From positions 744,001 through 808,000 of the forward strand of contig JADKGX010000002.1 of the NCBI GenBank assembly GCA_016722065.1: a stretch of 64,000 bases of DNA, read 5' to 3'. This document shows, piece by piece, positions 26,702 to 35,404 of this stretch (position 1 is the first letter of the stretch; each line of letters starts with the position of its first letter). The stretch comes from Planctomycetota bacterium. GTDB lineage: Bacteria; Planctomycetota; UBA8742; UBA2392. The position numbers and the translations under genes are program-made. Under the pieces are notes generated by a model. The model was not told where the DNA came from, searched no databases, and saw nothing but the letters and a program-made list of their open reading frames with translations.

Positions 26702-29700
26702 CCCGGCGCATTCAGTTCCTGTTGCAACTGCTTCAGGTTTTCAATCACTGGCGGACTCAACCTGGCGCCGGCGTCCAGTGCCGCCTGCACGCCCTGGGCC
26801 AGCGCTGCGGCTTCCTGGCGGCGGCCTTGCCGAAGCAGCGTGTAGGCCAGCTCCATTTCAAAGTTCAGCTTGCGCGCCGTGCCCAGCTCCGCGTGCGTAT
26901 CAATGCACTCGCGCACCAGGCGCTCGGATTCCTTCAACGCATCCGGGTTTCCGTCGCGGTGCCACAGGCTGCGCATGGCCACGCCCAGGTTGCCGCTTTG
27001 CACAGCCATTCCCAACCGGTCGCCCAGTCCGTCGTAGATGCCGCGCGCCTTCTTCAAAATCTCGATCGACCGGTCCAGCTCGCCCATCTCGCGCACGATG
27101 CTGGAAATATTCGAAAGCCGCATGGCCTGCCCGCGCACGTTGTCCAGCTCTACATCCAGCGCGTAGGCCTGCTCATAGAACTTCAACGCGCCTTCCTTGT
27201 CACCGCGCGTCGAGCAGATATTGCCAAGGTTGTTCAGGTGTGCGGCCTCGGCTGTGCGGCTGCCTTGTTCGCGGCCCAGTGTCAGGGCGCGCTCAATCAG
27301 CGCCTTGGCTTCGTCCAGGCGCAACAGACCCATGGCGGCCAGGCCGCGGTTGCCCAGCCAGTTGACCTCGCTGGCGCGGTCGCCAGCGGCGCGGGCGGAT
27401 TCATAGGCCTGCTGAAAGCTGCGTTCGGCCTCTGCGATGTTTCCGCGATAGAACTGCAGCACGGCGCGGTGGCCGGCAATGTTGCCCTCAAAGTAGCGGT
27501 CGCCTTCCTGGCGGGCGAACTGGATTGCGCGCTCATACAGCACGTCTGCCTCGTCGTAGCGCCCTTGCAGGGTAATGCTGGTGGCCATCCAGTCCTCGGC
27601 CTCTGCGCGCTGGCGCGGTGTCAGGCCGGGCAGGGCGATCAGGGCCGTGCATTGCTGCATCAACTGCGGCAACTTGCCGCGTGTGTGCAGGCTGCGCACC
27701 AGCGCCACGGTGGCTTCAAAGCGTGCAGGGCTGTCGGCCGGAATCTCCGCCAGCAGGTTTTCAGCGGCCACGGGGTCAAACCGGAACAGGCAGTCACTGC
27801 GGCGCACAATCAACCAATGGCGCAGCAGCCCCGTGGCCTGGGGCAGGCGCGCGTCAATCAACTCCAGCGCAAACCGGCCGGCACCCTGGTGGTCCAGTGT
27901 CGAGGCCGCAAACACAGCCGCCCAGGCCGCCGTTTCAGCGTTGGGCGCGTTGCGGGCGATTTCAACCAGGCCATCCAGTTCAATTTCCAGGCGCTTGCGC
28001 GCGGTGCGACCGTCGGTTCCGTTGCGGCGTTGCCAGCAGTTGCGGGCATAGGCCATCAGGCAATCGCGCCAGCGTTGCTGCACGGCGGCTTGCTGGGCGG
28101 GCTCCAGCATCTCTGCGGCAAAGGCGCGAATGCTTTCATACAGAAAGAACCGGCGTTCACCTGCAAGCTCCGGCAGGTCGGTCGAATCCAGCAGGCTTTT
28201 GTCGCGCAGGCTTTCCACTACGTCCATGGCCATGGGGGCATCGGGCCAGGCCGCAAGGTCCAGCACCTGTTCGGCGTGTTCCAGGCTCAGGCCGCCGCGA
28301 AACACCGAAAGCTGCGCCAGGGCTGCTTTTTCGTGGGGTTCCAGCAGGTCCCAGCTCCAAGCTATTGCCCCGCGCAGCGTGGCGTTGCGGCCGCCGTCGC
28401 GTTGGTCGCGCAACAGTTGAAAGCGCTGCTTGAGACGCTCGAGCATTTTCTGGGGTGAAAGCACACGCGCCCGGGCAGCAGCAAGTTCCAGCGCCAGCGG
28501 AATGCCGTCCAGCCGCACGCACAGTTGCCCCACGGCATCTGCATTTTCGGCATTCAGGGTGAACTCGGGGTCGCGTTCCGCCACGCGCGCCACAAACAGC
28601 GCCACGCTGGGCACCGCGGCCAGTTGGCGCAGGGTCGCTTCGTCCACGGTTTGCACGCGTTCTGTGGCCTTGCGCGCAGGCACCGGCAGCGGGCGCAAAG
28701 TCAGCACGGATTCGCCGGGCACTGAAAGCGGCGTGCGGCTGGTAACCAGGCACACCAGCAAAGGCGCCGTCTGGCGCCATTTGCGCAGCAAGTCCGCCAG
28801 CACGGCAATGGCCTGGTCGCAGCCGTCCAGCAGCAGCAGCAACCTGCCGGCGCGGCTGACAGCGCGGCCCTTCAGGGCGAAGCCCAGTCGTTGCACGGCC
28901 TCTTCACCCGATATTTCAACCTGCAAGGACTTGGCCAGTGCCGCGCACACGGCGGCCTGGTCGCGGGCCTCGCCAAGGTCTACGTACCACGCGCCGCCCG
29001 GGTAATGCGTAAGCGCAAGCCCCGCTGCAGCCAGCGCCAGGCGTGATTTGCCAATGCCGGCGGTGCCGGTAATGGTGACGGTGCCAGCGTCGCTGGTGGT
29101 CAGGCGCGAAAGCAGATCTGCCAGTTCGACTTCGCGGCCGATCAAGCGCGCGCCACCGGGCGGCAGGTTGGATTCATGGCTGCCGCTGCCGGCAGTCATG
29201 GGCGCGGGGTCGGCCACTGCATCCAGCACGCGCAGCAGCACCAACGCCTCGTCGTCGTGCTGGGCGGCGCCGCGCCGGAACTTGTCCAGCCGCGCCCGCA
29301 CGGCGTCCAGCGCCGCGGTGGGGTCGCCCGCGGTTTCCGCCAGCGCGGTGCGCAACCGGGCATCGGTGAACATTTCACGGTCGGGGTTCACGGCCTCTGT
29401 TACGCCGTCGGTGAACAGCAGCAGGTCGTCCCCGGCCTGCAAGTCCAGAACTTCTTCATGCAGGGCCGGCCCCAGCGCCGCCCCCGGCAAAACGCCCAGC
29501 ACGGTGCCATCGGGCCTGTGGCTGGTCACCTGCGTGCCGCGGCGCAGCAGCAACGGCGCATGCCCGGCGCGCACGAACCGCAACTGGCGCGTACGAATGT
29601 TCACCACGGCATACAGCACCGAAAGAAACATGCCGCGCGGGATTTCACGCAGCAGGCTGTCATTCAGGGCCAGCATGGCATCGCGCGGGCTCAAGTTACC

Positions 29701-29964
29701 CCGCGCGGCCTGCTGCAGCGACTTCTTGGCGGCTGCCATCACCAGCGCTGCGGCGGTTCCGTGCCCGGAAACGTCGGCCACGGCAATGCCCAGGTGCCAG
29801 GGGTCAACCACCACGAAATCATAAAAGTCGCCGCCCACTTGTTCGCAGGCGCGGTAGTCCGCGGCAATCGAAAGCCCTGGCACCGCCGGGGCGCTGGGTA
29901 ACATGGCCGCCTGCACCGCCCGTGCGCGGCTGGAAACACTGGTGCCCGGGCGGGTTTCGGCCAT
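26698..29964 (-). CDS. SpoIIE/PP2C phosphatase fused to STAND NTPase and TPR
   Basis: 1088-residue signalling protein with three parts. Residues about 20-245 are a SpoIIE/RsbU-type PPM phosphatase (GGDFYDF, ADVSGHGTAAA, GHAPLLL, LFTDGVTEA), which in known cases dephosphorylates anti-sigma-factor antagonists. From about 275 comes a STAND NTPase like those in AfsR/LuxR-type regulators: LIGREVELADLL, P-loop GTAGIGKS (about 298), LLLLDGCDQA Walker B and IPLALELAAARA. The C-terminal 450 residues are TPR-like helices (HLNNLGNICSTRGDKEGALKFYEQA). The order phosphatase-switch-TPR suggests that ligand binding to the TPR gates phosphatase output. No STAS or anti-sigma gene is adjacent. The stop of the upstream QueD-like gene is two bases before its ATG. 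Confidence 0.9.
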   Translation of the reverse strand: MAETRPGTSVSSRARAVQAAMLPSAPAVPGLSIAADYRACEQVGGDFYDFVVVDPWHLGIAVADVSGHGTAAALVMAAAKKSLQQAARGNLSPRDAMLALNDSLLREIPRGMFLSVLYAVVNIRTRQLRFVRAGHAPLLLRRGTQVTSHRPDGTVLGVLPGAALGPALHEEVLDLQAGDDLLLFTDGVTEAVNPDREMFTDARLRTALAETAGDPTAALDAVRARLDKFRRGAAQHDDEALVLLRVLDAVADPAPMTAGSGSHESNLPPGGARLIGREVELADLLSRLTTSDAGTVTITGTAGIGKSRLALAAAGLALTHYPGGAWYVDLGEARDQAAVCAALAKSLQVEISGEEAVQRLGFALKGRAVSRAGRLLLLLDGCDQAIAVLADLLRKWRQTAPLLVCLVTSRTPLSVPGESVLTLRPLPVPARKATERVQTVDEATLRQLAAVPSVALFVARVAERDPEFTLNAENADAVGQLCVRLDGIPLALELAAARARVLSPQKMLERLKQRFQLLRDQRDGGRNATLRGAIAWSWDLLEPHEKAALAQLSVFRGGLSLEHAEQVLDLAAWPDAPMAMDVVESLRDKSLLDSTDLPELAGERRFFLYESIRAFAAEMLEPAQQAAVQQRWRDCLMAYARNCWQRRNGTDGRTARKRLEIELDGLVEIARNAPNAETAAWAAVFAASTLDHQGAGRFALELIDARLPQATGLLRHWLIVRRSDCLFRFDPVAAENLLAEIPADSPARFEATVALVRSLHTRGKLPQLMQQCTALIALPGLTPRQRAEAEDWMATSITLQGRYDEADVLYERAIQFARQEGDRYFEGNIAGHRAVLQFYRGNIAEAERSFQQAYESARAAGDRASEVNWLGNRGLAAMGLLRLDEAKALIERALTLGREQGSRTAEAAHLNNLGNICSTRGDKEGALKFYEQAYALDVELDNVRGQAMRLSNISSIVREMGELDRSIEILKKARGIYDGLGDRLGMAVQSGNLGVAMRSLWHRDGNPDALKESERLVRECIDTHAELGTARKLNFEMELAYTLLRQGRRQEAAALAQGVQAALDAGARLSPPVIENLKQLQQELNAPG

Positions 29965-29966
29965 GG

Positions 29967-30293
29967 TCAGGTTTCGACGTACGCCCCAATGCCATCTTCG
30001 CGCATCACGCTTAGCCCCAGCACGCGCACGCCTTTGCCGGCTTCATTCCAGCGGCTTGCGGCTGCGGCCAGCCACCAATCGGCAATATCCTCTACGCCCT
30101 TGTCGCCGTGTTCACCAAAGTGCGGGGCGGTTCCGTGCATCCATTGCTGCACGTCGTGCGCATCCAGCAAGCCGCTGATGCGCAGCACCACCTTCCATGT
30201 ATGGAAGTGCGGGTTGCTGTGCACGGGGTGGTCCAGCCGCGACACAAAGTGCGAGGCCTTGTAGTTCAGTTCAATCAACAGTCCGGTTGCCAT
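29967..30293 (-). CDS. 6-pyruvoyltetrahydropterin synthase/QueD-like protein (divergent)
   Basis: 108 residues. The pattern YKASHF ... NPHFHTWKVVLRISG matches the zinc histidines of the PTPS/QueD fold (first His, then H-x-H leading into a strand), and GVEDIADWWLAAAASRW plus LGLSVMREDGIGAYVE recalls the family's C-terminal half. The canonical catalytic Cys region is not seen, so activity on dihydroneopterin triphosphate is uncertain. It lies two bases upstream of the SpoIIE-STAND gene in the same direction and is likely co-transcribed. The ATG at 30293 is the first that gives a family-like N-terminus. Confidence 0.5.
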   Translation of the reverse strand: MATGLLIELNYKASHFVSRLDHPVHSNPHFHTWKVVLRISGLLDAHDVQQWMHGTAPHFGEHGDKGVEDIADWWLAAAASRWNEAGKGVRVLGLSVMREDGIGAYVET

Positions 30294-30458
30294 GACTTTG
30301 GGCCCAAAACAGGCCGGCAGCATAGCAGCCCAAGCAAGCTGCGACACCCGAACACCCGGGCGGTGTTAGATGCTTGAGCGCACCCAACGCCCCCGCGCTC
30401 GGGCAAGCAAGTCAGGCCACACCGCGGGATTGCCCGCAAACACCACAGGAGAAACATC

Positions 30459-31076
30459 ATGTTCAAACTTTGGATGGCAGTACTGGTGATGGGTTCAGCC
30501 ATGCTGGGCACAGCGGCCATGGCCGCTGAACCGGCCCGGGGCCCAAACGCCCCGACACCGATCGAGGAATCCCGCAGGGAAATGATCGAGCGCCTTCGCA
30601 ACAAACTGGAAGACAAAGACGCCCGCCCCAACCCGCAGGACATGCGCCGCAAACTGGAAGAAAAGCGTGGCGAACGGCCAGAGCAGGGCGACCTGCGCAA
30701 ACGCGTGGAAGAAAAGCTGCGCAACGCCCCCCGTGGCGACGAACTTCGCAAGCGCATGGAAGAACGCCGCAACCAGGGCCAGGGTCGCGGCAAAGCCATG
30801 CCGCAGCGCGGCCAGGGCCGTGATGGCAAAGACGCACGCAACCGCATGCAGGAACGTCGCGATGGCCGCAAGGACGGCGATAACCGCAATGGCCAGCAGG
30901 CCCGCAAACGCATGCAGGAGCGTGGCGGTGAGGGCCGGGGCGCCAAGCAGGGAAAGCACGCCGGCAAGAAGGGCAAGCACGCCGGCAAGCAGGGCAAGCA
31001 CCGCAAACACGCCGGTAAGCACGGTGGCCGAAAGGGCAAGCACCAGGGCCAGGGCCGCAAGGGTGGGCGCCGCTAG
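30459..31076 (+). CDS. Secreted, highly basic repetitive protein
   Basis: 205 residues: a signal peptide (VLVMGSAMLGTAAMA, then EPARG) followed by a strongly charged region with LRKRVEEKL- and RKRMEERR-like helical repeats, then a Lys/His/Gly-rich tail with GKHAGK repeats. Predicted pI is very high. It would be exported and bind anionic polymers, metal or nucleic acid through the His/Lys tail, but nothing in it names a function. GGAGAAA precedes the ATG. Confidence 0.75.
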   Translation: MFKLWMAVLVMGSAMLGTAAMAAEPARGPNAPTPIEESRREMIERLRNKLEDKDARPNPQDMRRKLEEKRGERPEQGDLRKRVEEKLRNAPRGDELRKRMEERRNQGQGRGKAMPQRGQGRDGKDARNRMQERRDGRKDGDNRNGQQARKRMQERGGEGRGAKQGKHAGKKGKHAGKQGKHRKHAGKHGGRKGKHQGQGRKGGRR

Positions 31077-31097
31077 TTCTGTTCGATGATCCAGTTC

Positions 31098-31123
31098 ACC
31101 GGGGCCGCACTTGCGGCCCCGGT
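31098..31123. terminator. Hairpin after the basic protein gene
   Basis: ACCGGGGCCGC pairs with GCGGCCCCGGT around ACTT, followed on the plus strand by TCATGTTTTG. It sits between converging genes. Confidence 0.65.
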
Positions 31124-31148
31124 TCATGTTTTGCCCGATATCTTGCCA

Positions 31149-32027
31149 CTACAGGCCGCGCATCCATTCCGGGCGCAGCGGTATCTGGCCACTCAAGGCA
31201 GCATCCAGCACTTCAACAATTCGGGCGCGGTCGCGGGGCAGGCGACCCTCGAGGGGCAGATAGTTGCTGGCGTGGTTGGTGCGAAAGATCGCGTCTTTCG
31301 GATCGGCTTGATCAATGAAGGTGCGCATCTCCTGCAACAGGCCGCGCACGTCGGGCAGGGTAAAGCGGCCCGCTTGTTCCAGCTTCGCAATCGGCGTGCC
31401 GGGCACAACCGTCAGCGTCAGCACACTCAAGAAGCGCGGGTTCATGGCGCCAGCCAGCTTGGCCGATGCCGCGGCGTGCAGGGCACTGCGCTCGACACCG
31501 CCAGCACCCAGCAGAAAGATGGCCGAAAGCTTGATGTCCGCCGCATGCGCTTTATCTGCCGCGGCCGCGTGCTGGTCAAAACTGCCGCCCTTGGCAATGC
31601 GGCGCAGGGTTTCGTCGTCGCCGCTTTCAGGCCCGATGTAAAACAGGCCCAGTCCCCATTGCCGCAACTGGCACAACTCGGCTGCTGATTTCTGGTTGAT
31701 GTTCATGGCCGTGGCATAGCAACTGACACGGCGCAAGCGCGGAAATGCGCTGCGGCAAGCCTGCAAGACCGCCTGCCAGTGCTGCATGTCCATCACCAGG
31801 GCGTCGCCGTCGGCGATGAACACTTTGTCAATCTGGTCGGCCCCGGCTTTGGCCGCCATGGCAATGTCGGCAAGGGTCTGGTCCAGCTCTCGCACGCGAA
31901 ACTGCTTGTCGCGATACATGTCGCAGTAGGTGCAGTGGTTCCAGGAACAGCCCACGGTGGCCTGAAGGATGTAGCTTTCGGCCTCGCTGGGCGGGCGATA
32001 GATGCGGCCTTCATAACGCACGGGCAT
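31149..32027 (-). CDS. Radical SAM protein
   Basis: 292-residue radical SAM protein. GCSWNHCTYCDMY carries the [4Fe-4S] cysteines in a C-x4-C-x2-C form seen in a subgroup of bacterial radical SAM proteins. DKVFIADGDAL, YIGPESGDDETL and a barrel continuation to LTLTVVPGTPI follow the fold order. A C-terminal LRPEWMRGL ends the chain. The specific reaction is unknown. It is divergent from the AAA+ operon at 32079, so both may be driven from the same 51-bp spacer. Confidence 0.85.
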   Translation of the reverse strand: MPVRYEGRIYRPPSEAESYILQATVGCSWNHCTYCDMYRDKQFRVRELDQTLADIAMAAKAGADQIDKVFIADGDALVMDMQHWQAVLQACRSAFPRLRRVSCYATAMNINQKSAAELCQLRQWGLGLFYIGPESGDDETLRRIAKGGSFDQHAAAADKAHAADIKLSAIFLLGAGGVERSALHAAASAKLAGAMNPRFLSVLTLTVVPGTPIAKLEQAGRFTLPDVRGLLQEMRTFIDQADPKDAIFRTNHASNYLPLEGRLPRDRARIVEVLDAALSGQIPLRPEWMRGL

Positions 32028-32056
32028 GTTTTGCAAGCCATGGCCGCTGCGCGCAA

Positions 32057-32076
32057 CCGGGCAGTATAGTGCCCGG
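32057..32076. promoter_or_regulatory. Inverted repeat over a -10-like box before the AAA+ operon
   Basis: Perfect arms CCGGGCA (32057-32063) and TGCCCGG (32070-32076) flank GTATAG. TATAGT (32065-32070, plus) and TATACT (32068-32063, minus) lie within the palindrome. It ends two bases before the ATG at 32079, so an operator role, or a leaderless start for the first AAA+ gene, is possible. No -35 box is convincing. Confidence 0.35.
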
Positions 32077-32078
32077 CC

Positions 32079-35000
32079 ATGCCCAAGCTTGATTTCCAAC
32101 TGACGGCGCTGGTGCGATCCCTGGACTACGGCCTGTTTCTGGGCGAAGCACTGTTTTACCCCGAGGTTTCGCGGCTGGCCGAATCCGGCCTGCGGGCGCG
32201 CCGCGCGCTGGCTTTGAACCTGGTGGCACTGGCCGAACAGACCCCCCACGCCGCATTGCACCGGCGCGTGGCACCGGCAAACCTGGAACGCACCTCGTTT
32301 TCGCTGCAACTACCGCCGCCGCGCGATGTGCCACAGTGGAAGCAACCGCTGGAACTGAACCTTCAGGCCGCGATCTACAGGCATGGCAACCACCACGTGG
32401 CAATCGTGCCGGAACTGGGAATTGAAGTCATCGCACCAGACCGCGAGCAACTGCTGGCGCGGCTGCCCCTGGAATGCCTTTCCGTGCTGCGCCGGCGGCT
32501 GGCCGCAGAAAACCTGGCCGTGCTGGCCCAACAGCTTCGCGGCAGCGGCTTTGAAATCGAGTCGGCGACCATCAAGCTGGACATACCCACCCCGCGCGAG
32601 TCCGCACGCCGCGCCGCCAACGGCAAGGCCGGCGAATCGGTTCTCAAGGAAGTCGCGGACGACCTGCGCGCTGCGCGCCTTGGCCCGGCTTGGTGCATGG
32701 ATGTTCTGGTCGCCAAAATGGCCGAAGTGCTGGGCAACCGCACGCCCGCCAGCGTGCTGCTGGTGGGCCCGCCCGGCGTGGGCAAGACGGCCGCAGTGCA
32801 TGAACTGGTGCGCCGCAGCGCTGAGCTGGCACTGGGCCAGACGCCCTTCTTTGCCACCAGCGGCTCGCGCCTGGTGGCCGGCATGACCGGCTTTGGCATG
32901 TGGCAGGAACGCTGCAATCGGCTGCGACTGGAGGCCGCCCGCCAGCGCGCCATTCTGCACCTGGGTTCGCTGGTAGAATTGATGGAAGTCGGCAAAGGCA
33001 TGATGATTCAGCAAGGCGTGGCAGGTTTCCTGCGGCCCTACATTGCGCGCGGAGAACTGCTGTGCATTGCCGAATGCACGCCCGACCAACTGCCAATCAT
33101 TGAACGCAACGACCCCCACCTGCTGGGCGCCTTTGCACGCATTGATGTGCAGGAACCGCCGCCGCAGGACTGCGCTCAGATTCTGCGCCAGGCCGCCGAC
33201 AAGCGCCCCGTAACGCCTGCGGCGCTGGACACGCTTTCACGCCTGCACCGGCGCTATGCCACCTATTCGGCCTGGCCGGGCAGGCCGCTGCGTTTTCTTG
33301 CCAACCTGCTGGCCGACCGCGCCCAGGGCGAAGTAGGCCCCGCCGATGTGTACGCCGCCTTTGCCCGCGAAACCGGCCTGCCACTGGCGATACTTGACGA
33401 CCAGGCGCCCATGAACCTGGCACAGATTCAGGCCTTCTTTGAGGCCCGCGTGATCGGCCAGGGCGGCGCCATGGAACTGGTGCTGGACCTGCTGGCCACG
33501 ATCAAGGCCGGGCTGGCGCGGCCGCACAAGCCGCTGGCTTCGCTGTTGTTTGTCGGGCCCACCGGCGTTGGAAAAACGGAAACCGCCAAGGCACTGGCCG
33601 AGTTCCTGTTCAGCGACCGCAAGCGCATGACGCGCTTTGATATGTCGGAATATCAAAGCCCCTCGGCCGTGGCGCGCCTGATTGGCGGCGCACAGGGCGA
33701 AGGACTGCTGACGGCGCGTGTGCGCGAACAACCCTTTGCCGTGCTGCTGTTTGACGAATTCGAAAAAGCCCACCCGCAGTTTTTTGACCTGCTGTTGCAG
33801 GTGCTGGGCGAAGCCCGCCTGACCGACAGCGCCGGGCGCCTGGCTGATTTTGGCAACACCGTCATCATCATGACCAGCAACCTGGGCGCAGAAAGTTTTC
33901 TGGACGGCCGCATCGGTTTTGGTGCAGGCAGCCCTGGCGCCGTCAATCACTTCACCAGCAAGCTGCGCGAGTTCGTACGGCCCGAGTTGATGAACCGCAT
34001 TGACCGTGTGGTGCCGTTTCTGCCCCTGCCGCCCCAGGCCGTCAAACAGGTGCTGCACAAGGAACTGGCCCAGCTGGCCACGCGGCCGGGCCTGCACGAA
34101 ACCGGTTGCAGCCTGACACTGCAAGACACAGCGCAGGACTGGCTGGTGGCGCGGGCCTACCAGCCGGATCTGGGGGCGCGGCCACTCAAGCGCGAAATCG
34201 AACGGGCGTTGCTGGTGCCGCTTTCCGAACTGCTGAACACGCACCAGGCCCAAGCCGCACATGTTACCGCCAGCGTGTCAGGCCAATCCATTGCCCTGCA
34301 TATACAGCGCGACGCCACACCGGCCAGCCTGGCCCGTGACCCCGGCCTGTCGCGCCTGGCAATTGAATGCGTGCGCTTGCGACGCAAAACGCAAAGTGCC
34401 GATCGCGCCCCTGCGGTGGCCGAGATACGCAACGATATCTATCGCATTCGAAAGTTGATGGAGGACCAGGATCGCGCAGCCCGCAAGCGAAACAAGCCGC
34501 TGCGACGCAGCCCCGAAGCCGAACGCGAAATCCGGCGCCTGCCGGCCCTGGAATCCGCCCAGGCCGCCTTGACCAGCCTTGGCGAACACCTGGCGGCACT
34601 GGAAGACGACCTGCTTCTGGCTGCAGCCGGCCGCGAAATGCCCGATTTGATTGCGCTGGCCGCGCGCCTGGCCAAGTCCGAAGCCGACTGGCAGGCCGCC
34701 CTGCGCGGCCTGATGCGCCTGCGCTTTGCGCAACCGGACCAATGCACACTGTTTCTGGCTTGTTCCAACCATGACCTGCTGTTTGACCTGGGCCGCGCCT
34801 ATGCGGATTTTGCGCTGCACGCCGGGCTGCAGCTCAAGGCCGTTTGGTTCAGCCACGACGCGCCGCAAGACGACCTGCGCGACATGGCCCGCCGCGCCGA
34901 AAACGAAAGCGATTGCCGCCTGTCCACCGAACAATGGGCCGCACGCGCGCACGCGCACATGCCCCAGCGCATTGTGGCCCAGAACGCCCACAAGTTTTTG

Positions 35001-35345
35001 ACCCAGGTGCGCGAGGAACCCGGCACCCTGGCGCTGCATTTTGCCGGGCCCGACGCCATGTTGATGCTGCATGCAGAACAAGGCCAGCACCTGTTCAAGC
35101 CCGACGCCGAGGCCTCGCCGCTTTCGCTGCTGGTCAGCAGCAGCCCACAGCCGCCCATGGAAGCAGAACCGCCCGAAGGCACAGATGCCGCCCTGCGCCG
35201 CAGTTATGTGCTGCACACGCGCCAGGCCCAGGACGCGCTGCTGGGCGAAGTGCTGGCCTGGACGGGTGCGCGCCTGGACACGGTGGTGAGCCGCGGTGTT
35301 GAGGGCGCGTTTTCGCGCGCCCTGGAAGCGCAGGTGGGGCTGTGA
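32079..35345 (+). CDS. Clp-like double AAA+ ATPase with release-factor-like tail (paralog 1)
   Basis: 1088 residues. An unrecognised 200-residue N-domain precedes AAA-1 (Walker A GPPGVGKT, about 229) and a ClpB/ClpC-type AAA-2 (GPTGVGKT about 493, LLFDEFEKAH, MTSNLG, MNRID arginine finger, GARPLKR sensor 2). AAA-1 Walker B is lost (ILHLGSLVEL). AAA-2 lacks a GYVG pore loop but has RIGFGAG, a ClpP-docking-like IGF. From about residue 760 the chain resembles a class-I release factor: LGRAYADFALHAGL, AMLMLHAEQGQHL and RRSYVLHTRQ, with the GGQ domain missing. The last four bases (GTGA) overlap the next gene's start. Likely an energy-dependent unfoldase; substrate unknown. Confidence 0.85.
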   Translation: MPKLDFQLTALVRSLDYGLFLGEALFYPEVSRLAESGLRARRALALNLVALAEQTPHAALHRRVAPANLERTSFSLQLPPPRDVPQWKQPLELNLQAAIYRHGNHHVAIVPELGIEVIAPDREQLLARLPLECLSVLRRRLAAENLAVLAQQLRGSGFEIESATIKLDIPTPRESARRAANGKAGESVLKEVADDLRAARLGPAWCMDVLVAKMAEVLGNRTPASVLLVGPPGVGKTAAVHELVRRSAELALGQTPFFATSGSRLVAGMTGFGMWQERCNRLRLEAARQRAILHLGSLVELMEVGKGMMIQQGVAGFLRPYIARGELLCIAECTPDQLPIIERNDPHLLGAFARIDVQEPPPQDCAQILRQAADKRPVTPAALDTLSRLHRRYATYSAWPGRPLRFLANLLADRAQGEVGPADVYAAFARETGLPLAILDDQAPMNLAQIQAFFEARVIGQGGAMELVLDLLATIKAGLARPHKPLASLLFVGPTGVGKTETAKALAEFLFSDRKRMTRFDMSEYQSPSAVARLIGGAQGEGLLTARVREQPFAVLLFDEFEKAHPQFFDLLLQVLGEARLTDSAGRLADFGNTVIIMTSNLGAESFLDGRIGFGAGSPGAVNHFTSKLREFVRPELMNRIDRVVPFLPLPPQAVKQVLHKELAQLATRPGLHETGCSLTLQDTAQDWLVARAYQPDLGARPLKREIERALLVPLSELLNTHQAQAAHVTASVSGQSIALHIQRDATPASLARDPGLSRLAIECVRLRRKTQSADRAPAVAEIRNDIYRIRKLMEDQDRAARKRNKPLRRSPEAEREIRRLPALESAQAALTSLGEHLAALEDDLLLAAAGREMPDLIALAARLAKSEADWQAALRGLMRLRFAQPDQCTLFLACSNHDLLFDLGRAYADFALHAGLQLKAVWFSHDAPQDDLRDMARRAENESDCRLSTEQWAARAHAHMPQRIVAQNAHKFLTQVREEPGTLALHFAGPDAMLMLHAEQGQHLFKPDAEASPLSLLVSSSPQPPMEAEPPEGTDAALRRSYVLHTRQAQDALLGEVLAWTGARLDTVVSRGVEGAFSRALEAQVGL

Positions 35346-35404
35346 AGATCGATCTGCCGCTGTACATCGAGAAGTTCAAGACCGAAGGCGGCACATAGTT
35401 TTTT
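35342..35404 (+). other. Upstream N-terminal extension of AAA+ paralog 2 with in-frame TAG
   Basis: A GTG at 35342 (GTGA overlap with the previous stop, G-rich ribosome-binding sequence just before) opens a frame reading VKIDLPLYIEKFKTEGGT, then TAG (35396-35398), then FF and the GTG at 35405, all in the frame of the next gene. The peptide aligns with the N-terminal hairpins of the two paralogs (DYGLFLGEALF and DDGGLCHGVLT), so the TAG appears to interrupt a genuine N-domain. Confidence 0.65.

Noticed and set aside
26692..28458. 588-residue plus-strand frame over the SpoIIE-STAND-TPR gene
   Set aside because: Antisense shadow of the TPR region.
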